From positions 1-64,000 of the forward strand of contig CACIHQ010000006.1 of assembly GCA_902586495.1 (NCBI GenBank): a stretch of DNA of 64,000 bases, in the 5' to 3' direction. The notes below the pieces were generated by a model that saw only the letters and a program-made list of their open reading frames with translations, had not been told where the DNA came from and searched no databases. The stretch is from an uncultured Pelagibacteraceae bacterium (GTDB taxonomy: Bacteria > Pseudomonadota > Alphaproteobacteria > Pelagibacterales > Pelagibacteraceae). Positions 48,412 through 57,325 of the stretch are shown one piece after another. The position numbers and the translations under genes were made by a program. Every line of letters begins with the position of its first letter. Position 1 is the stretch's first letter.

Positions 48412-49230
48412 CTAATTTAAATTAATTAAAAATGAATTTAATGTTTTTATAAGATTCTCATCATACTCCATCATATGATTGTCATATTTGGTAAAATAAG
48501 AATATTTAGGTTCATTAGCTATTTCGAACATCTTTTGACCCATCTCAAAAGGGACTATTTGATCTTTTTCACCGTGCATTATCAAAATTGGAGACTTAAC
48601 ATTTTTAATTTTATTTTTATTTTCAAATTTATCTTTTAGTAAAAGACCAACGGGTATATATGGATAAAATTTTTTAGCAGCGTCAATCATTGACGTAAAT
48701 GGAGTTTCTAAAATTACACCTGCAAAATTTCTATTTTGGGATAAATGTGTTGCAACTCCTGTTCCTAATGACTCTCCATAAATTACTATATTTTTTTCAT
48801 CCACACCTTTTTTCATCAACCATCTAATTGCACTTTCACCATCCTCATATAACCCAGTTTCTGATGGTTTACCCTCATTGCCACTAAAACCTCTCCAGGC
48901 AACTATCAAAAAATTAACACTCATGTCTCTAAAATGATTCAATTTATGAATTCTATTTTCTAAAGATCCAGCATTCCCATGAAAAAATAAAATTGTTTTA
49001 TTTTTTCTTATATCTTTTTCATGATACCAGCCTAACAAGCCTAATCCGTCTTGTGTTGATATTTCAACCTCTTCAATATTAACTGAAAGTTTATCGTTAA
49101 AATAATTATTTTCATCAGGATGGTACATTAAATTTCTTTGATAAAAATAAAGAAATGCCAAAAGAAAAAGGTAAACTAAAATTATTAGTTGTAAAAATGA
49201 TAACAAATTATTCCTAAACTTTTTTAACAT
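48412..49230 (-). CDS. membrane-anchored alpha/beta hydrolase (BEM46/YfhR-like)
   Basis: 272 residues. One N-terminal transmembrane segment (about 10-30, FLQLIILVYLFLLAFLYF) followed by the BEM46-type start QRNLMYHPD. Hydrolase motifs: FFHGNAGSLENR oxyanion region, nucleophile elbow IYGESLGTGVA, HGEKDQIVPFEMG with the acid, and KYDNHMMEYD with the catalytic His. Natural substrate of this family is unknown. The start overlaps the EamA transporter end by 17 bases. Confidence 0.82.
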   Translation of the reverse strand: MLKKFRNNLLSFLQLIILVYLFLLAFLYFYQRNLMYHPDENNYFNDKLSVNIEEVEISTQDGLGLLGWYHEKDIRKNKTILFFHGNAGSLENRIHKLNHFRDMSVNFLIVAWRGFSGNEGKPSETGLYEDGESAIRWLMKKGVDEKNIVIYGESLGTGVATHLSQNRNFAGVILETPFTSMIDAAKKFYPYIPVGLLLKDKFENKNKIKNVKSPILIMHGEKDQIVPFEMGQKMFEIANEPKYSYFTKYDNHMMEYDENLIKTLNSFLINLN

Positions 49231-50119
49231 TATTTTTCTTAGCTAAATATACGCCAAAGAAAACTAAAATGGTTCCAATAATATGAAAATTTTCAAATTT
49301 TTCGTCAAATAAAAAGTATCCATAAATTGCTCCATAAACTGTAAAAACATAAAGTGTAAAGCCAGTCAATGATGCACCTAATTTTTTCTGAGCTATAGTA
49401 TAAAGAGTAAAAGCAATTATCCCTGGTGATATTGCTGCAAAAATTACCCATAAATAGAATTCTGTCGCAAAAATTGTCTCTTTATAAAATAATTCCTCAC
49501 CAACGTAAAAAGGTAACAAACTCAATGCACCAAAAAAAGAAATCATAGTAAATCTATCAAAAATTTTTAATTTAGATTTCCAATAGAATAAATAAATTGA
49601 ATATAAAGCCCATCCAATAGCAGCAGCTAACATCCACAAATCACCAATTGTAAATTTTAGATTAATCAATAAGTCAAAATCACCTTTAATAATGATGATA
49701 AGTACTCCGATCAAGCAAGTAATTAAGCCAATTATCTTTGTTGTATTTATTTTCTCATGAAAAAAAAAATATGAGATTAGAATAATAAAAACTGGAGAGG
49801 ATGTGTAAATTATTCCCATATTGGTAACAGTTGTTGTCTCACCAGCTAAAAAAGGGAAAGCGCCACATACACCACATCCCATTGACCCTAAAAAAAATAA
49901 TTTTTTATATTCCTTTTTAATTATATGAAAATTATTTTTTAAAGTTACATAAGTGAATGGTAACAACATTAAAAAAACAACTGTCCAACGCCAAAATGCA
50001 AGTGAAATAGGTGGAACAAATTCAACACCACCCCTAGCTACAACTAGGTTACTAGCCATAAAGATTGGTTGTATAAATAATAATGAGAATGAGAATATAT
50101 CTGTCTTAATATTTTTCAA
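49214..50119 (-). CDS. EamA/DMT family permease
   Basis: 301 residues with ten hydrophobic helices in two EamA repeats (about 12-135 and 150-298). Typical pieces: FIQPIFMASNLVVARG, PPISLAFWRWTVVFLMLLPF, and FTLYTIAQKKLGASLTGFTLYVFTVYGAIYGYF with the late FDEKF loop. Start codon is TTG, as no ATG lies nearby; the first residues are hydrophobic as expected. Substrate unknown; family members export amino acids or metabolites. Eleven bases after the small membrane protein, likely in the TRAP-amidase transcription unit. Confidence 0.82.
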   Translation of the reverse strand: MKNIKTDIFSFSLLFIQPIFMASNLVVARGGVEFVPPISLAFWRWTVVFLMLLPFTYVTLKNNFHIIKKEYKKLFFLGSMGCGVCGAFPFLAGETTTVTNMGIIYTSSPVFIILISYFFFHEKINTTKIIGLITCLIGVLIIIIKGDFDLLINLKFTIGDLWMLAAAIGWALYSIYLFYWKSKLKIFDRFTMISFFGALSLLPFYVGEELFYKETIFATEFYLWVIFAAISPGIIAFTLYTIAQKKLGASLTGFTLYVFTVYGAIYGYFLFDEKFENFHIIGTILVFFGVYLAKKNNVKKV

Positions 50120-50130
50120 TTTAATTGATA

Positions 50131-50307
50131 CTAATCTTTATCAAAGAAGGCTTCGTATATCATCATGATGATAGCTGCACCCATTAAAAGATAAACCGGG
50201 ATAACATCCAAAAAGCCTATCATCATTGATCTCGTTAGAGTTGTTGCTAAACCAATTAAAAAGAAAACTGCAAAAGATAATCCTATGATTGTAGTAATTT
50301 TATTCAT
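50131..50307 (-). CDS. small two-helix membrane protein, unknown function
   Basis: A 58-residue open frame: ATG at 50307, TAG at 50131-50133. It begins MNKITTIIGLSFAVFFLIGL, has a positive loop with TLTRSMM, a second hydrophobic segment VYLLMGAAIIMMIYEAFF and ends DKD. Two transmembrane helices are likely. It starts one base after the amidase stop and ends 11 bases before the EamA gene, so it fills exactly what would otherwise be a 190-base gap in a genome with almost no gaps. I do not recognise a family; its position suggests it belongs with the TRAP/amidase/EamA unit. Confidence 0.68.
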   Translation of the reverse strand: MNKITTIIGLSFAVFFLIGLATTLTRSMMIGFLDVIPVYLLMGAAIIMMIYEAFFDKD

Positions 50308-50308
50308 T

Positions 50309-51637
50309 TTATTCCTGACATTCTTTCTCTAACCAATTAGCAACTCCTAAAAATCTATGATCATCATATTTATTGCCAATTAATTGAACACCTAATGGTA
50401 AATTATTTTCCCCCTCAAGTAAAGGTAACGAAATACATGGCGTCCCAAGATAAGACCAAACTTTATTAAATTCCGCTGTTCCTGTACTTTTTAAACCTGT
50501 GGGCGCAACACCCGGACTAGCTGGCGACAATACTCCATGATAATCCTCAAAAACTTCTTGGTATGACTCATAACTTCTTTTTATAAAATCAATTGCCTCT
50601 GCATATTCTTTGGCCGAATATTTATTTCCTCTTGTAATTGCATCTTGCATATACTTAGACAATTTTTTTTTAAATTTTTTAAAATAAACTGAAAAATTAT
50701 TAGCTAAATCAGTCTCATGAATAATTTGATGGTATTTATGTATATCCTTAAAATAAGAAGGAGTATCAAAGATCTCAATATTCTTTTTAAATGATTCAAT
50801 GAAGTATTCAAACGACTCTCTAGACTTTTTATCTATTAATTTCCAATGTTCAGTTTTGTAAAAAATAAATTTGGGATCGAAAAGAGGTCCTTTTTTTGTT
50901 TCAGATAAAATATTTTCTGTTGAGTAATGTATGGTTGCCGGATCAAATTTATCTTTTTTTATGAGAACTTTTGCCAACATAGCTACATCTTCAACTTTTC
51001 GTCCAAAAATTCCTATATGATCCAGACTATAAGATGTTCTCAAAACACCATTTCTAGATATTAATCCGTAACTAGGCTTATATCCCACTACTCCACAATA
51101 AGATGCTGGTCTAATAATGGATCCACCAGTTTGAGATCCAATTGATGCAGGTGCCATAAAAGAAGCCACAGATGCTGCAGATCCGCTTGAGGAACCACCT
51201 GGTGTTCTTGTTTTATCGTGCGGATTTGTAGTTGCCGGAGGTCCTAAGTAAGCAAGTTCTGAGGTTGCTGTTTTACCCATTACAATTGCTCCGGATGCAT
51301 GAAGCAAATCAATTATTTCTGCATTTTGTGAATATGATTTACCTTTTCTTATAACTGTTCCACATTCTGTTGGCATATCAACTGTGCCAATGATGTCTTT
51401 AACCGCAATGGGTACACCGTGAAGTGGACCAGTTGGTTTTCCAGATCTTCTATGGTCATCAGCCTCAGAAGCTTTTTCCAACAAAACTTTTTTATCAAAA
51501 TGGGCCCATGCCTTTATATCTTTGTCAAATTTGTTTATTCTTTCAATATACTTTTCACAAACATCAACTGAAGTGAGTTGGGCATCTTTAATTTTGGCTG
51601 CAAGTTCTTCGAGACTTAAAGAAAATATATCTGTCAT
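50309..51637 (-). CDS. amidase (amidase signature family)
   Basis: 442 residues. Ser-cisSer-Lys amidase: the lysine in VPIAVKDIIG, the glycine/serine-rich signature TPGGSSSGSAASVASFMAPASIGSQTGGSIIRPAS with both catalytic serines, then GYKPSYGLISRNGV. The C-terminal part (GTPCISLPL, LPLGVQLIG) is normal for the family. Substrate cannot be told; such enzymes release ammonia from amides. It follows the TRAP large permease by seven bases, so the transporter may import an amide, or the amidase may provide the transported acid. Confidence 0.85.
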   Translation of the reverse strand: MTDIFSLSLEELAAKIKDAQLTSVDVCEKYIERINKFDKDIKAWAHFDKKVLLEKASEADDHRRSGKPTGPLHGVPIAVKDIIGTVDMPTECGTVIRKGKSYSQNAEIIDLLHASGAIVMGKTATSELAYLGPPATTNPHDKTRTPGGSSSGSAASVASFMAPASIGSQTGGSIIRPASYCGVVGYKPSYGLISRNGVLRTSYSLDHIGIFGRKVEDVAMLAKVLIKKDKFDPATIHYSTENILSETKKGPLFDPKFIFYKTEHWKLIDKKSRESFEYFIESFKKNIEIFDTPSYFKDIHKYHQIIHETDLANNFSVYFKKFKKKLSKYMQDAITRGNKYSAKEYAEAIDFIKRSYESYQEVFEDYHGVLSPASPGVAPTGLKSTGTAEFNKVWSYLGTPCISLPLLEGENNLPLGVQLIGNKYDDHRFLGVANWLEKECQE

Positions 51638-51644
51638 TTAAAAA

Positions 51645-53006
51645 TTAATTTGCAAATAATGTCTCTGGTAACCAAAGTGCTATACCTGGAAATAAATACA
51701 TTAAAACCATCGCTAAAATTACAATACCTAAAAATGGCATTATTCCTCCAAAGATCTGCATTAATTCTACATTCTTTGATTGAACTCCCTTTAAGTAGTA
51801 GGCAGACATTGCCATGGGGGGTGTTAAAAATGAGGTTTGCAAATTTAATGCAATTAACATTGCAAAGAAGTATGGGTTAACTCCAAAAAATTCAACTAAT
51901 GGTAAAAATATCGGCACAAAAATAATTAATATTTCTGTCCACTCTAATGGCCAACCTAATAAAAATATAATCAATTGTGTAATTACTAAAAATTGCCAAG
52001 GCTGTAAATTTAGAGACTTAAAAAAATGTTCAAAAACTTCGTGACCACCAAGATAAGAAAATACAGAGGCAAATGTCCACGATCCTATGAATAACCACAT
52101 AATCATTGCAGTTGTTTTAGCTGTTAGAAAGACAGACTCTTTGAAATTTTTCCATTTAAGAGTTTTGTAGAAATATGAGAGCACTAATGAACCAAATGCC
52201 CCGACTGCTGCAGCTTCAGCGGGTGTTGCAATTCCAGCTAAAATTGTACCTAGAACTAAAATTATTAAAGAAAACAAAGGTAAGAAAGAAACAAGAACCT
52301 CTTTCATAATTACTGCTGTAGGAGGTATTTCTTCTGCCGCCGGTTTTGGTGCTATCGATGGATTTAACCAAGCTCTAAACACTGCGTAAGCAATGTAGAG
52401 TCCCGCCAACATAAGTCCTGGAAAAATAGCGGCGGCAAATAATCTTAATGGTGATAGTTGAGCGATAACGGAGTAAACGATCAGCATAATACTTGGTGGA
52501 ATTAAAATTCCTAAACAACCACCTGAACAAATTATTCCAGATGCAAATTTTTTGTCATAACCGGCTTTAATCATGGCAGGCCAAGCTAGTAGCCCCATTA
52601 ATGTGACAACTGCACCGATAATACCAGTAGCTGTTGAAAATAATGCACAAGTAATCAATGCCGCAACTGCCATTGATGCAGGAAGTTTGTGAGATGCTAA
52701 TCTAATTGCAAAAAATAATTTTGCTACAATACCTGCTCTTTCAACCAAATATCCCATAAATAAAAAGAGTGGGACCGCGGTAAGAACGTTATTGTCCATG
52801 ACGGTATAGGTATTTTGTACAAAAAGTTGGAATATCCTATTATCAAAAAGATGTTCCATCTTTGTTGGATCAAAGTAAGCATAATATCCAAAACCTAGTC
52901 CCATCGCCATTAAAGTAAAGGCAATCGGAAAACCTAATAGTACGGCAAATAGAAATATACCCATCATCATTATTGCCACTTCAGGATTAGTCAGACTAAA
53001 TAACAT
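51645..53006 (-). CDS. dctM: TRAP transporter large permease
   Basis: 453 residues, about 12 hydrophobic helices. DctM-family features: FLFAVLLGFPIAFTLMAMGLGFG, LTAVPLFLFMGYLVERAGI, CALFSTATGIIGAVVTLMGLLAWPAMIKAGYDKKFASGIICSGGCLGILIPPSIMLIVY, AGIATPAEAAAVGAFGSL, LNLQTSFLTPPMAMSAYYLKG. This is the ion-coupled transport subunit. Sequence flavour is that of the mannitol/chloroaromatic (FcbT-like) TRAP group. It overlaps the small permease by 11 bases. Confidence 0.93.
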   Translation of the reverse strand: MLFSLTNPEVAIMMMGIFLFAVLLGFPIAFTLMAMGLGFGYYAYFDPTKMEHLFDNRIFQLFVQNTYTVMDNNVLTAVPLFLFMGYLVERAGIVAKLFFAIRLASHKLPASMAVAALITCALFSTATGIIGAVVTLMGLLAWPAMIKAGYDKKFASGIICSGGCLGILIPPSIMLIVYSVIAQLSPLRLFAAAIFPGLMLAGLYIAYAVFRAWLNPSIAPKPAAEEIPPTAVIMKEVLVSFLPLFSLIILVLGTILAGIATPAEAAAVGAFGSLVLSYFYKTLKWKNFKESVFLTAKTTAMIMWLFIGSWTFASVFSYLGGHEVFEHFFKSLNLQPWQFLVITQLIIFLLGWPLEWTEILIIFVPIFLPLVEFFGVNPYFFAMLIALNLQTSFLTPPMAMSAYYLKGVQSKNVELMQIFGGIMPFLGIVILAMVLMYLFPGIALWLPETLFAN

Positions 53007-53589
53007 CTTCTTTATTTCCTTCTTGTGAGGTTCTCATTAATACTTTTTCAGTCTCTTCCGCATCACGTTCAGTTCCTCTTTCTGGCCAACTACCAGTTTT
53101 TATACATATGATACATCTAAACACCTCACTTATTCCTTGGAGAGTTAATAAAGTTCCAGACAAAGGTATCAAAGATTTTGCCATGTAAATTTGAATTTGA
53201 GCTGGGCTGTTCCAACTTGTTTCTTTAATTTTCCATGCAAGTGCTGCGTATTCGTAGCCATAAAAAGCTAATGCAACAACACCAGGGAAAAAGAAAATAA
53301 AATATAAAACTAAATCTATCCAAGCTTGTGTTCTTTGAGGAAATAATCTGTAAATAACGTCTCCTCTAACATGCGCTTCTGTACATAAAGTGTATGCACC
53401 TGCCATCATAAAAATTGCACCGTACATTTGAAGACTAAAATCAAAATTCCATAAAGTTGGTGCATTTAAAGCGTACGCCATGAAAACTTCATAGCAAGTT
53501 CCTCCCATTAAAATTACGATGCACCATGAGAAAGCTTTACCCATTGAGACGCTTAATCTATCAGCAAATTTTATGTAAGATCTCATCAT
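52996..53589 (-). CDS. dctQ: TRAP transporter small permease
   Basis: 197 residues, four hydrophobic helices plus a hydrophilic tail. Family marks: SMGKAFSWCIVILMGGTCYEVFMAYALNAPTLWNFDFSLQMYGAIFMMAGAYTLCTEAHVRGDVIY. The acidic C-terminus (GTERDAEETEKVLMRTSQEGNKE) is typical for this subgroup. It lies 84 bases downstream of the binding-protein gene, across a strong hairpin, and overlaps dctM by 11 bases. Confidence 0.9.
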   Translation of the reverse strand: MMRSYIKFADRLSVSMGKAFSWCIVILMGGTCYEVFMAYALNAPTLWNFDFSLQMYGAIFMMAGAYTLCTEAHVRGDVIYRLFPQRTQAWIDLVLYFIFFFPGVVALAFYGYEYAALAWKIKETSWNSPAQIQIYMAKSLIPLSGTLLTLQGISEVFRCIICIKTGSWPERGTERDAEETEKVLMRTSQEGNKEDVI

Positions 53590-53629
53590 AGATATAAACT
53601 TTTATTGAATTGTATTGGAATAATCAAAT

Positions 53630-53654
53630 AAAAAAGGGGGCCTAAGCCCCCTTT
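53630..53654 (-). terminator. intrinsic terminator/attenuator between dctP and dctQ
   Basis: On the minus strand AAAGGGGG (53654-53647) and CCCCCTTT (53640-53633) form an eight-pair stem around the loop CTTAGG, and six T (53635-53630) then ATTT follow. It is the most GC-rich block in this spacer and lies 20 bases after the dctP stop, inside the operon. Partial termination here would make more binding protein than permease. Confidence 0.82.
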
Positions 53655-53673
53655 AAATTTTATTAAAAGTTAA

Positions 53674-54828
53674 TTACAGTTTAACTTTTCCTATTGGACC
53701 AAACTCATTTTCGTATGCAAGTTTGTAATTTGGCTGATTCATCAGCAAGTATTTCATTACTCTCTTCGCATATGATTTTTGAGAATCTACGACTTTCTTA
53801 AAGAAAGGATCTTTCTTATTGAAATCGCCGATAACTTTATCCCAACCTTTTAATTGTTGAGCTAAAATCTCATCTGAAGTTTGATACACATTTACTTTAT
53901 GCTCATTCATTAACTTAGCTAAGTCAGCTGAGTATCTTACTAAAGCTTTAAAGTAGTTATCACTGTTTGCAGCATAAGCAGCATTTTTCAATATTGCTTG
54001 ATGTGCAGGTGATAAACTGTTGTATGTTTTTTTGTTAACTGGAATTTCAAACATCTCTTGAGATTGGTGGAAGCTTCCTAAGTGATAATGCTTAGAAACA
54101 TCTTGCATACCAAATTGAGAGTCTGAAGTTGGGTTGTTAAACTCAGCAGCTTCAATCAAACCAGTTTTCATCGCTGGCTGGATTTCACCACCTGGTAACT
54201 GTCTAACTACCATTCCCATTGCAGTCAAAACGTTAGTCGCTAAACCAACAGTTCTGTACTTCATACCTTTAACATCAGATACTTTAGTTACGTTCTTTTT
54301 GAACCAACCAAAAGGCTGTGCTGGCATAGGCATATGGAAAAAACCAATATAATCGAAACCAACTTTTGCAAGTGTTTCATCATATAATTTTCTTCCTCCA
54401 CCATACTCCATCCATCCCATTACTTCTTGAGATGACATTCCGTATGAAGGACCAGTTCCAAATAATGATGCAGCAGGATTTTTACCATACCAATATGCAG
54501 TCACCCAGTGACCCATATCTACTACACCGGAACTAACCGCTTGTCCGATTTCTGAAGTCTTTACAACTGCTCCAACTGGTTGAAGATCAATCTGAAGAGA
54601 TCCTCCAGACATTTCTTTTACCATGTTACAATAGTCTCCAGCCATTTCAAAAAAGATGTTTGCTCCACTAGGCCATGCAGCTTGCATCTTTAATGTAGTT
54701 GCTGCATTTGCCTTTACGTATGGCATTGCAACAGCGGCTGCAGCTAAAGCACCTGTCTTCGCAGCAGTCTTAAAGAACTTACGTCTTGAAGATGTTTTCA
54801 CCTTCAATGATTTATTTTCTTTAGTCAT
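53674..54828 (-). CDS. dctP: TRAP transporter substrate-binding protein (2-oxo/2-hydroxy acid type)
   Basis: 384 residues. A Tat-type signal peptide (SSRRKFFKTAAKTGALAAAAVAMPYVKANA) exports the folded protein. The mature part follows the TakP/lactate-binding subgroup: GAVVKTSEIGQAVSSGVVDMGHWVTAYWYGKNPAASLFGTGP, GWFKKNVTKVSDVKGMKYRTVGLA with the carboxylate-binding arginine, LPGGEIQPAMKTGLIEAAEFNNPTSD, SFHQSQEMFE. From memory these match binders of 2-oxo acids and of calcium lactate. The neighbouring lactate- and glycolate-type oxidases point the same way. A GGAG site precedes the ATG. Confidence 0.88.
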   Translation of the reverse strand: MTKENKSLKVKTSSRRKFFKTAAKTGALAAAAVAMPYVKANAATTLKMQAAWPSGANIFFEMAGDYCNMVKEMSGGSLQIDLQPVGAVVKTSEIGQAVSSGVVDMGHWVTAYWYGKNPAASLFGTGPSYGMSSQEVMGWMEYGGGRKLYDETLAKVGFDYIGFFHMPMPAQPFGWFKKNVTKVSDVKGMKYRTVGLATNVLTAMGMVVRQLPGGEIQPAMKTGLIEAAEFNNPTSDSQFGMQDVSKHYHLGSFHQSQEMFEIPVNKKTYNSLSPAHQAILKNAAYAANSDNYFKALVRYSADLAKLMNEHKVNVYQTSDEILAQQLKGWDKVIGDFNKKDPFFKKVVDSQKSYAKRVMKYLLMNQPNYKLAYENEFGPIGKVKL

Positions 54829-54841
54829 TATTTCTCCTATT

Positions 54842-54857
54842 ACAGTTAATTAACTGT
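54842..54857. promoter_or_regulatory. 16-base perfect palindrome at the start of the TRAP transcript
   Basis: ACAGTTAATTAACTGT, two perfect eight-base halves. On the minus strand it follows a TATGCT -10-like box (54871-54866) by eight bases and lies just before the GGAG ribosome site of dctP. It could be an operator for a regulator of the transporter, or a small hairpin in the leader. The rest of this 117-base spacer holds another inverted repeat, TTGAAT 54919-54924 with ATTCAA 54928-54933, close to the end of the upstream gene. Confidence 0.45.
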
Positions 54858-54945
54858 TGAATTTAAGCATAGTTTGAGATTGGAGTCTTTCTAAAAAGTA
54901 GCGTAGATGTCGCAGAAGTTGAATTTTATTCAATCCAAGGTAGAA

Positions 54946-55899
54946 TTAATTGACTTTGTTTTTACAATTTCCAGTTTTAAAAAACTCATCAATATTATCT
55001 ATAGCTAAATTAGCCATTGCAATTCTTGTGTCCTTCGTTGCGCTACCAAGGTGAGGTAAAATAAATGCTGATTTAATTTTACTATACCCTGGATTTAAAT
55101 TTGGCTCGTTTTTGTAAACATCAAGACCGACTGCATAAATTTTTCTTCTATTTAAAGCATCTATTAAAGCCTCATCATCAACAATGTCTCCTCTAGCTAC
55201 ATTAGTGATTACTGCACCTTTTGGAAAGTACTCTACTGTTTCCTTATTAATCATATTCTCAGTTTCTTTTGTTGCAGGACAACAAATAGATAAAACATCA
55301 GAGACAGAAAAAAGACTTTTTATATCTTTGTGATAAACAGCGCCTTGTTCTTTTTCCTCACTAAGTTTTGATCTGTTGTGATAGTGAATTATCATTCCCA
55401 GTGATCTAGCAATTTTAGCAATTTTTTGACCTATTCTTCCCATTCCTAAAACTCCTAATCTTGTTCCCGTTAATTGCTTACCAATTAAATAATCTGCTGA
55501 CCATTTCCATCCACCATCTTGTGCTGACTGTATACCCTCTGCGACTCTTCTGCATGCACCTAAAATTAAAAGAACTCCGATTTCTGCAGTTGCATCTGAT
55601 AATACTTCTGGAGTATTTGTAACAGCAATACCTCTATTTTTTGCAGCCTCTAAATCAATGTTTCCAAATCCAACAGCAAAATTTGAAATAATCTTGATTG
55701 TATCTGGAAGTTTATTAATAGTTTGCTCATCTAATTTTTCAGTAAGTGATGATAAAATTCCATCACATCCTTGGCTCATATCTATAACTTTTGATTGTGA
55801 GTATAATTCGTCATTGGGATTAAATATTGGATTAAAAGTTTTACTTGCTTTATCTTCACTCTCTCTAATTAATTTTCTTGTAATTAAAATTTTTTTCAT
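54946..55899 (-). CDS. D-2-hydroxyacid dehydrogenase (glyoxylate/hydroxypyruvate reductase type)
   Basis: NAD(P)-dependent, 317 residues from ATG 55899; an upstream TTG gives three more residues and is less likely. FAVGFGNIDLEAAKNRGIAVTNTPEVLSDATAEI, NAD motif LGVLGMGRIGQKIAKIARSLGM, NVARGDIVDDEALIDAL with the active arginine, GLDVYKNEPNLN with the glutamate, and LPHLGSATKDTR with the catalytic histidine. Looks closest to the eukaryotic-like GRHPR/glyoxylate reductase group. Sixteen bases after the D-lactate/glycolate oxidase gene. Confidence 0.88.
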   Translation of the reverse strand: MKKILITRKLIRESEDKASKTFNPIFNPNDELYSQSKVIDMSQGCDGILSSLTEKLDEQTINKLPDTIKIISNFAVGFGNIDLEAAKNRGIAVTNTPEVLSDATAEIGVLLILGACRRVAEGIQSAQDGGWKWSADYLIGKQLTGTRLGVLGMGRIGQKIAKIARSLGMIIHYHNRSKLSEEKEQGAVYHKDIKSLFSVSDVLSICCPATKETENMINKETVEYFPKGAVITNVARGDIVDDEALIDALNRRKIYAVGLDVYKNEPNLNPGYSKIKSAFILPHLGSATKDTRIAMANLAIDNIDEFFKTGNCKNKVN

Positions 55900-55914
55900 A
55901 AAATTCAAAGTTTA

Positions 55915-57288
55915 TTAATTCAAATCAAAAATTTTTCCAGGATTCATTATATTATTTTGATCGATACTTCTTTTTATAGATTTCATTAATGGAATACAGT
56001 CGCCATGTTCTTTCAATAAGTAAGCTTTTTTGTGTAATCCAACTCCGTGTTCTCCTGTTATTGTACCATTAAGTTCCAAAGTTTTTTCAATTAAAAGATC
56101 ACTAAAGTCTCTTATTTTATTATAGGTTCTCTCTTCTTTTGGATCATAAGGTAAAATCACATGAAAATTTCCATCACCTAAATGACCTACCATTGGAGCT
56201 CTCAAACCAAGTTTTTTTGTTTGCGCCTCAGCAAAATTTACACACTCAGTGATTTTAGAAATAGGCAAACAAACATCCGTTGAATAAACTCTCCCATTAT
56301 TGATCAATGCTTTAACAGAGTAATAAACATCCCACCTAGCTTTCCAAAGTTTATTTCTTTCCTCTAAATCTTTTGCCCATTTAAAAGAACTTCCATTATT
56401 ATCCTTTGAAATTTCCTCAACAATTTTTATATTCTCCTTATTTGACCCCTCTGTTCCGTGAAACTCAAAAAATAAAGTTGGGACTGCTTCAATATCTTTT
56501 AATTTTGAGTAATTAATACTAATTTCCATTTGATCTTTATTGAGCATTTCAATCCTAGCAATAGGCACACCATATTGAATAACCTGTTGGGCAGTCTGAA
56601 CCGCGCTTTCTAGAGTTGGAAAGTGACATACAGCTGACATGATACTCTCTGGTATTGGGGATAATCTCAATTGAATTTCTGTTATAATCCCTAAAGTTCC
56701 CTCTGAACCAATAAATAAGTTTGTCAAATTGTAACCCGCTGAGGTTTTTTTAGTTCTGCTACCTGTGTTAATAATATCTCCATTAGGCAAAATTACAGTT
56801 AAACCAGTTATCACAGTTTTCATTGTGCCATATTTTACTGCCATGGTTCCCGAAGCTGAGGTCGACGCCATACCACCTATAGCTGCATTTGCTCCTGGAT
56901 CGATTGGAAAGAAAACTCCATCCTCCCTTAAATAATCATTTAGCTGCTCTTTAGTTACACAAGCTTGAACTCTACAATCAAAATCCTCAACGTTGACACT
57001 CAAAATTTTATTCATTTTTTCAAGACTAATTGTGATTCCCTTGTCATGACCCACAACGTTTCCTTCTAAAGAGGTTCCTGTCCCAAAAGGAACAACTGGG
57101 ATTTTATGTTTGTTGCAAAGGCTTAATATCTTAGAAACTTCCTCATTAGTTTCAGGAAATACAACTGCCTTTGATAGAATAGGATCATACGTATCTTCAC
57201 CCCTTGCATAGTTTGCTCTAGTCGATACTGATGTTGAAAACCTACCATTAAAAATCTTTTTTAACTCAGCTTGTACTTGATCGTTCAT
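55915..57288 (-). CDS. FAD-linked D-lactate/glycolate dehydrogenase
   Basis: 457 residues, vanillyl-alcohol-oxidase fold. N-terminal FAD domain: VPFGTGTSLEGNV, FFPIDPGANAAIGGMASTSASGTMAVKYGTM, TSAGYNLTNLFIGSEGTLGIITEIQLRL. C-terminal cap: RVYSTDVCLPISKI, MVGHLGDGNFHVILPYDP with metal-binding histidines, NGTITGEHGVGLHKKAYL, NIMNPGKIFDL. It is the single-subunit DLD form, not the GlcDEF complex. Electrons probably pass to cytochrome c or quinone. Which of D-lactate, glycolate or another D-2-hydroxy acid is used cannot be read from the sequence. Confidence 0.88.
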   Translation of the reverse strand: MNDQVQAELKKIFNGRFSTSVSTRANYARGEDTYDPILSKAVVFPETNEEVSKILSLCNKHKIPVVPFGTGTSLEGNVVGHDKGITISLEKMNKILSVNVEDFDCRVQACVTKEQLNDYLREDGVFFPIDPGANAAIGGMASTSASGTMAVKYGTMKTVITGLTVILPNGDIINTGSRTKKTSAGYNLTNLFIGSEGTLGIITEIQLRLSPIPESIMSAVCHFPTLESAVQTAQQVIQYGVPIARIEMLNKDQMEISINYSKLKDIEAVPTLFFEFHGTEGSNKENIKIVEEISKDNNGSSFKWAKDLEERNKLWKARWDVYYSVKALINNGRVYSTDVCLPISKITECVNFAEAQTKKLGLRAPMVGHLGDGNFHVILPYDPKEERTYNKIRDFSDLLIEKTLELNGTITGEHGVGLHKKAYLLKEHGDCIPLMKSIKRSIDQNNIMNPGKIFDLN

Positions 57289-57325
57289 TGATAAATATTA
57301 ATAAAAATTTTAGCAAAAATACAGC

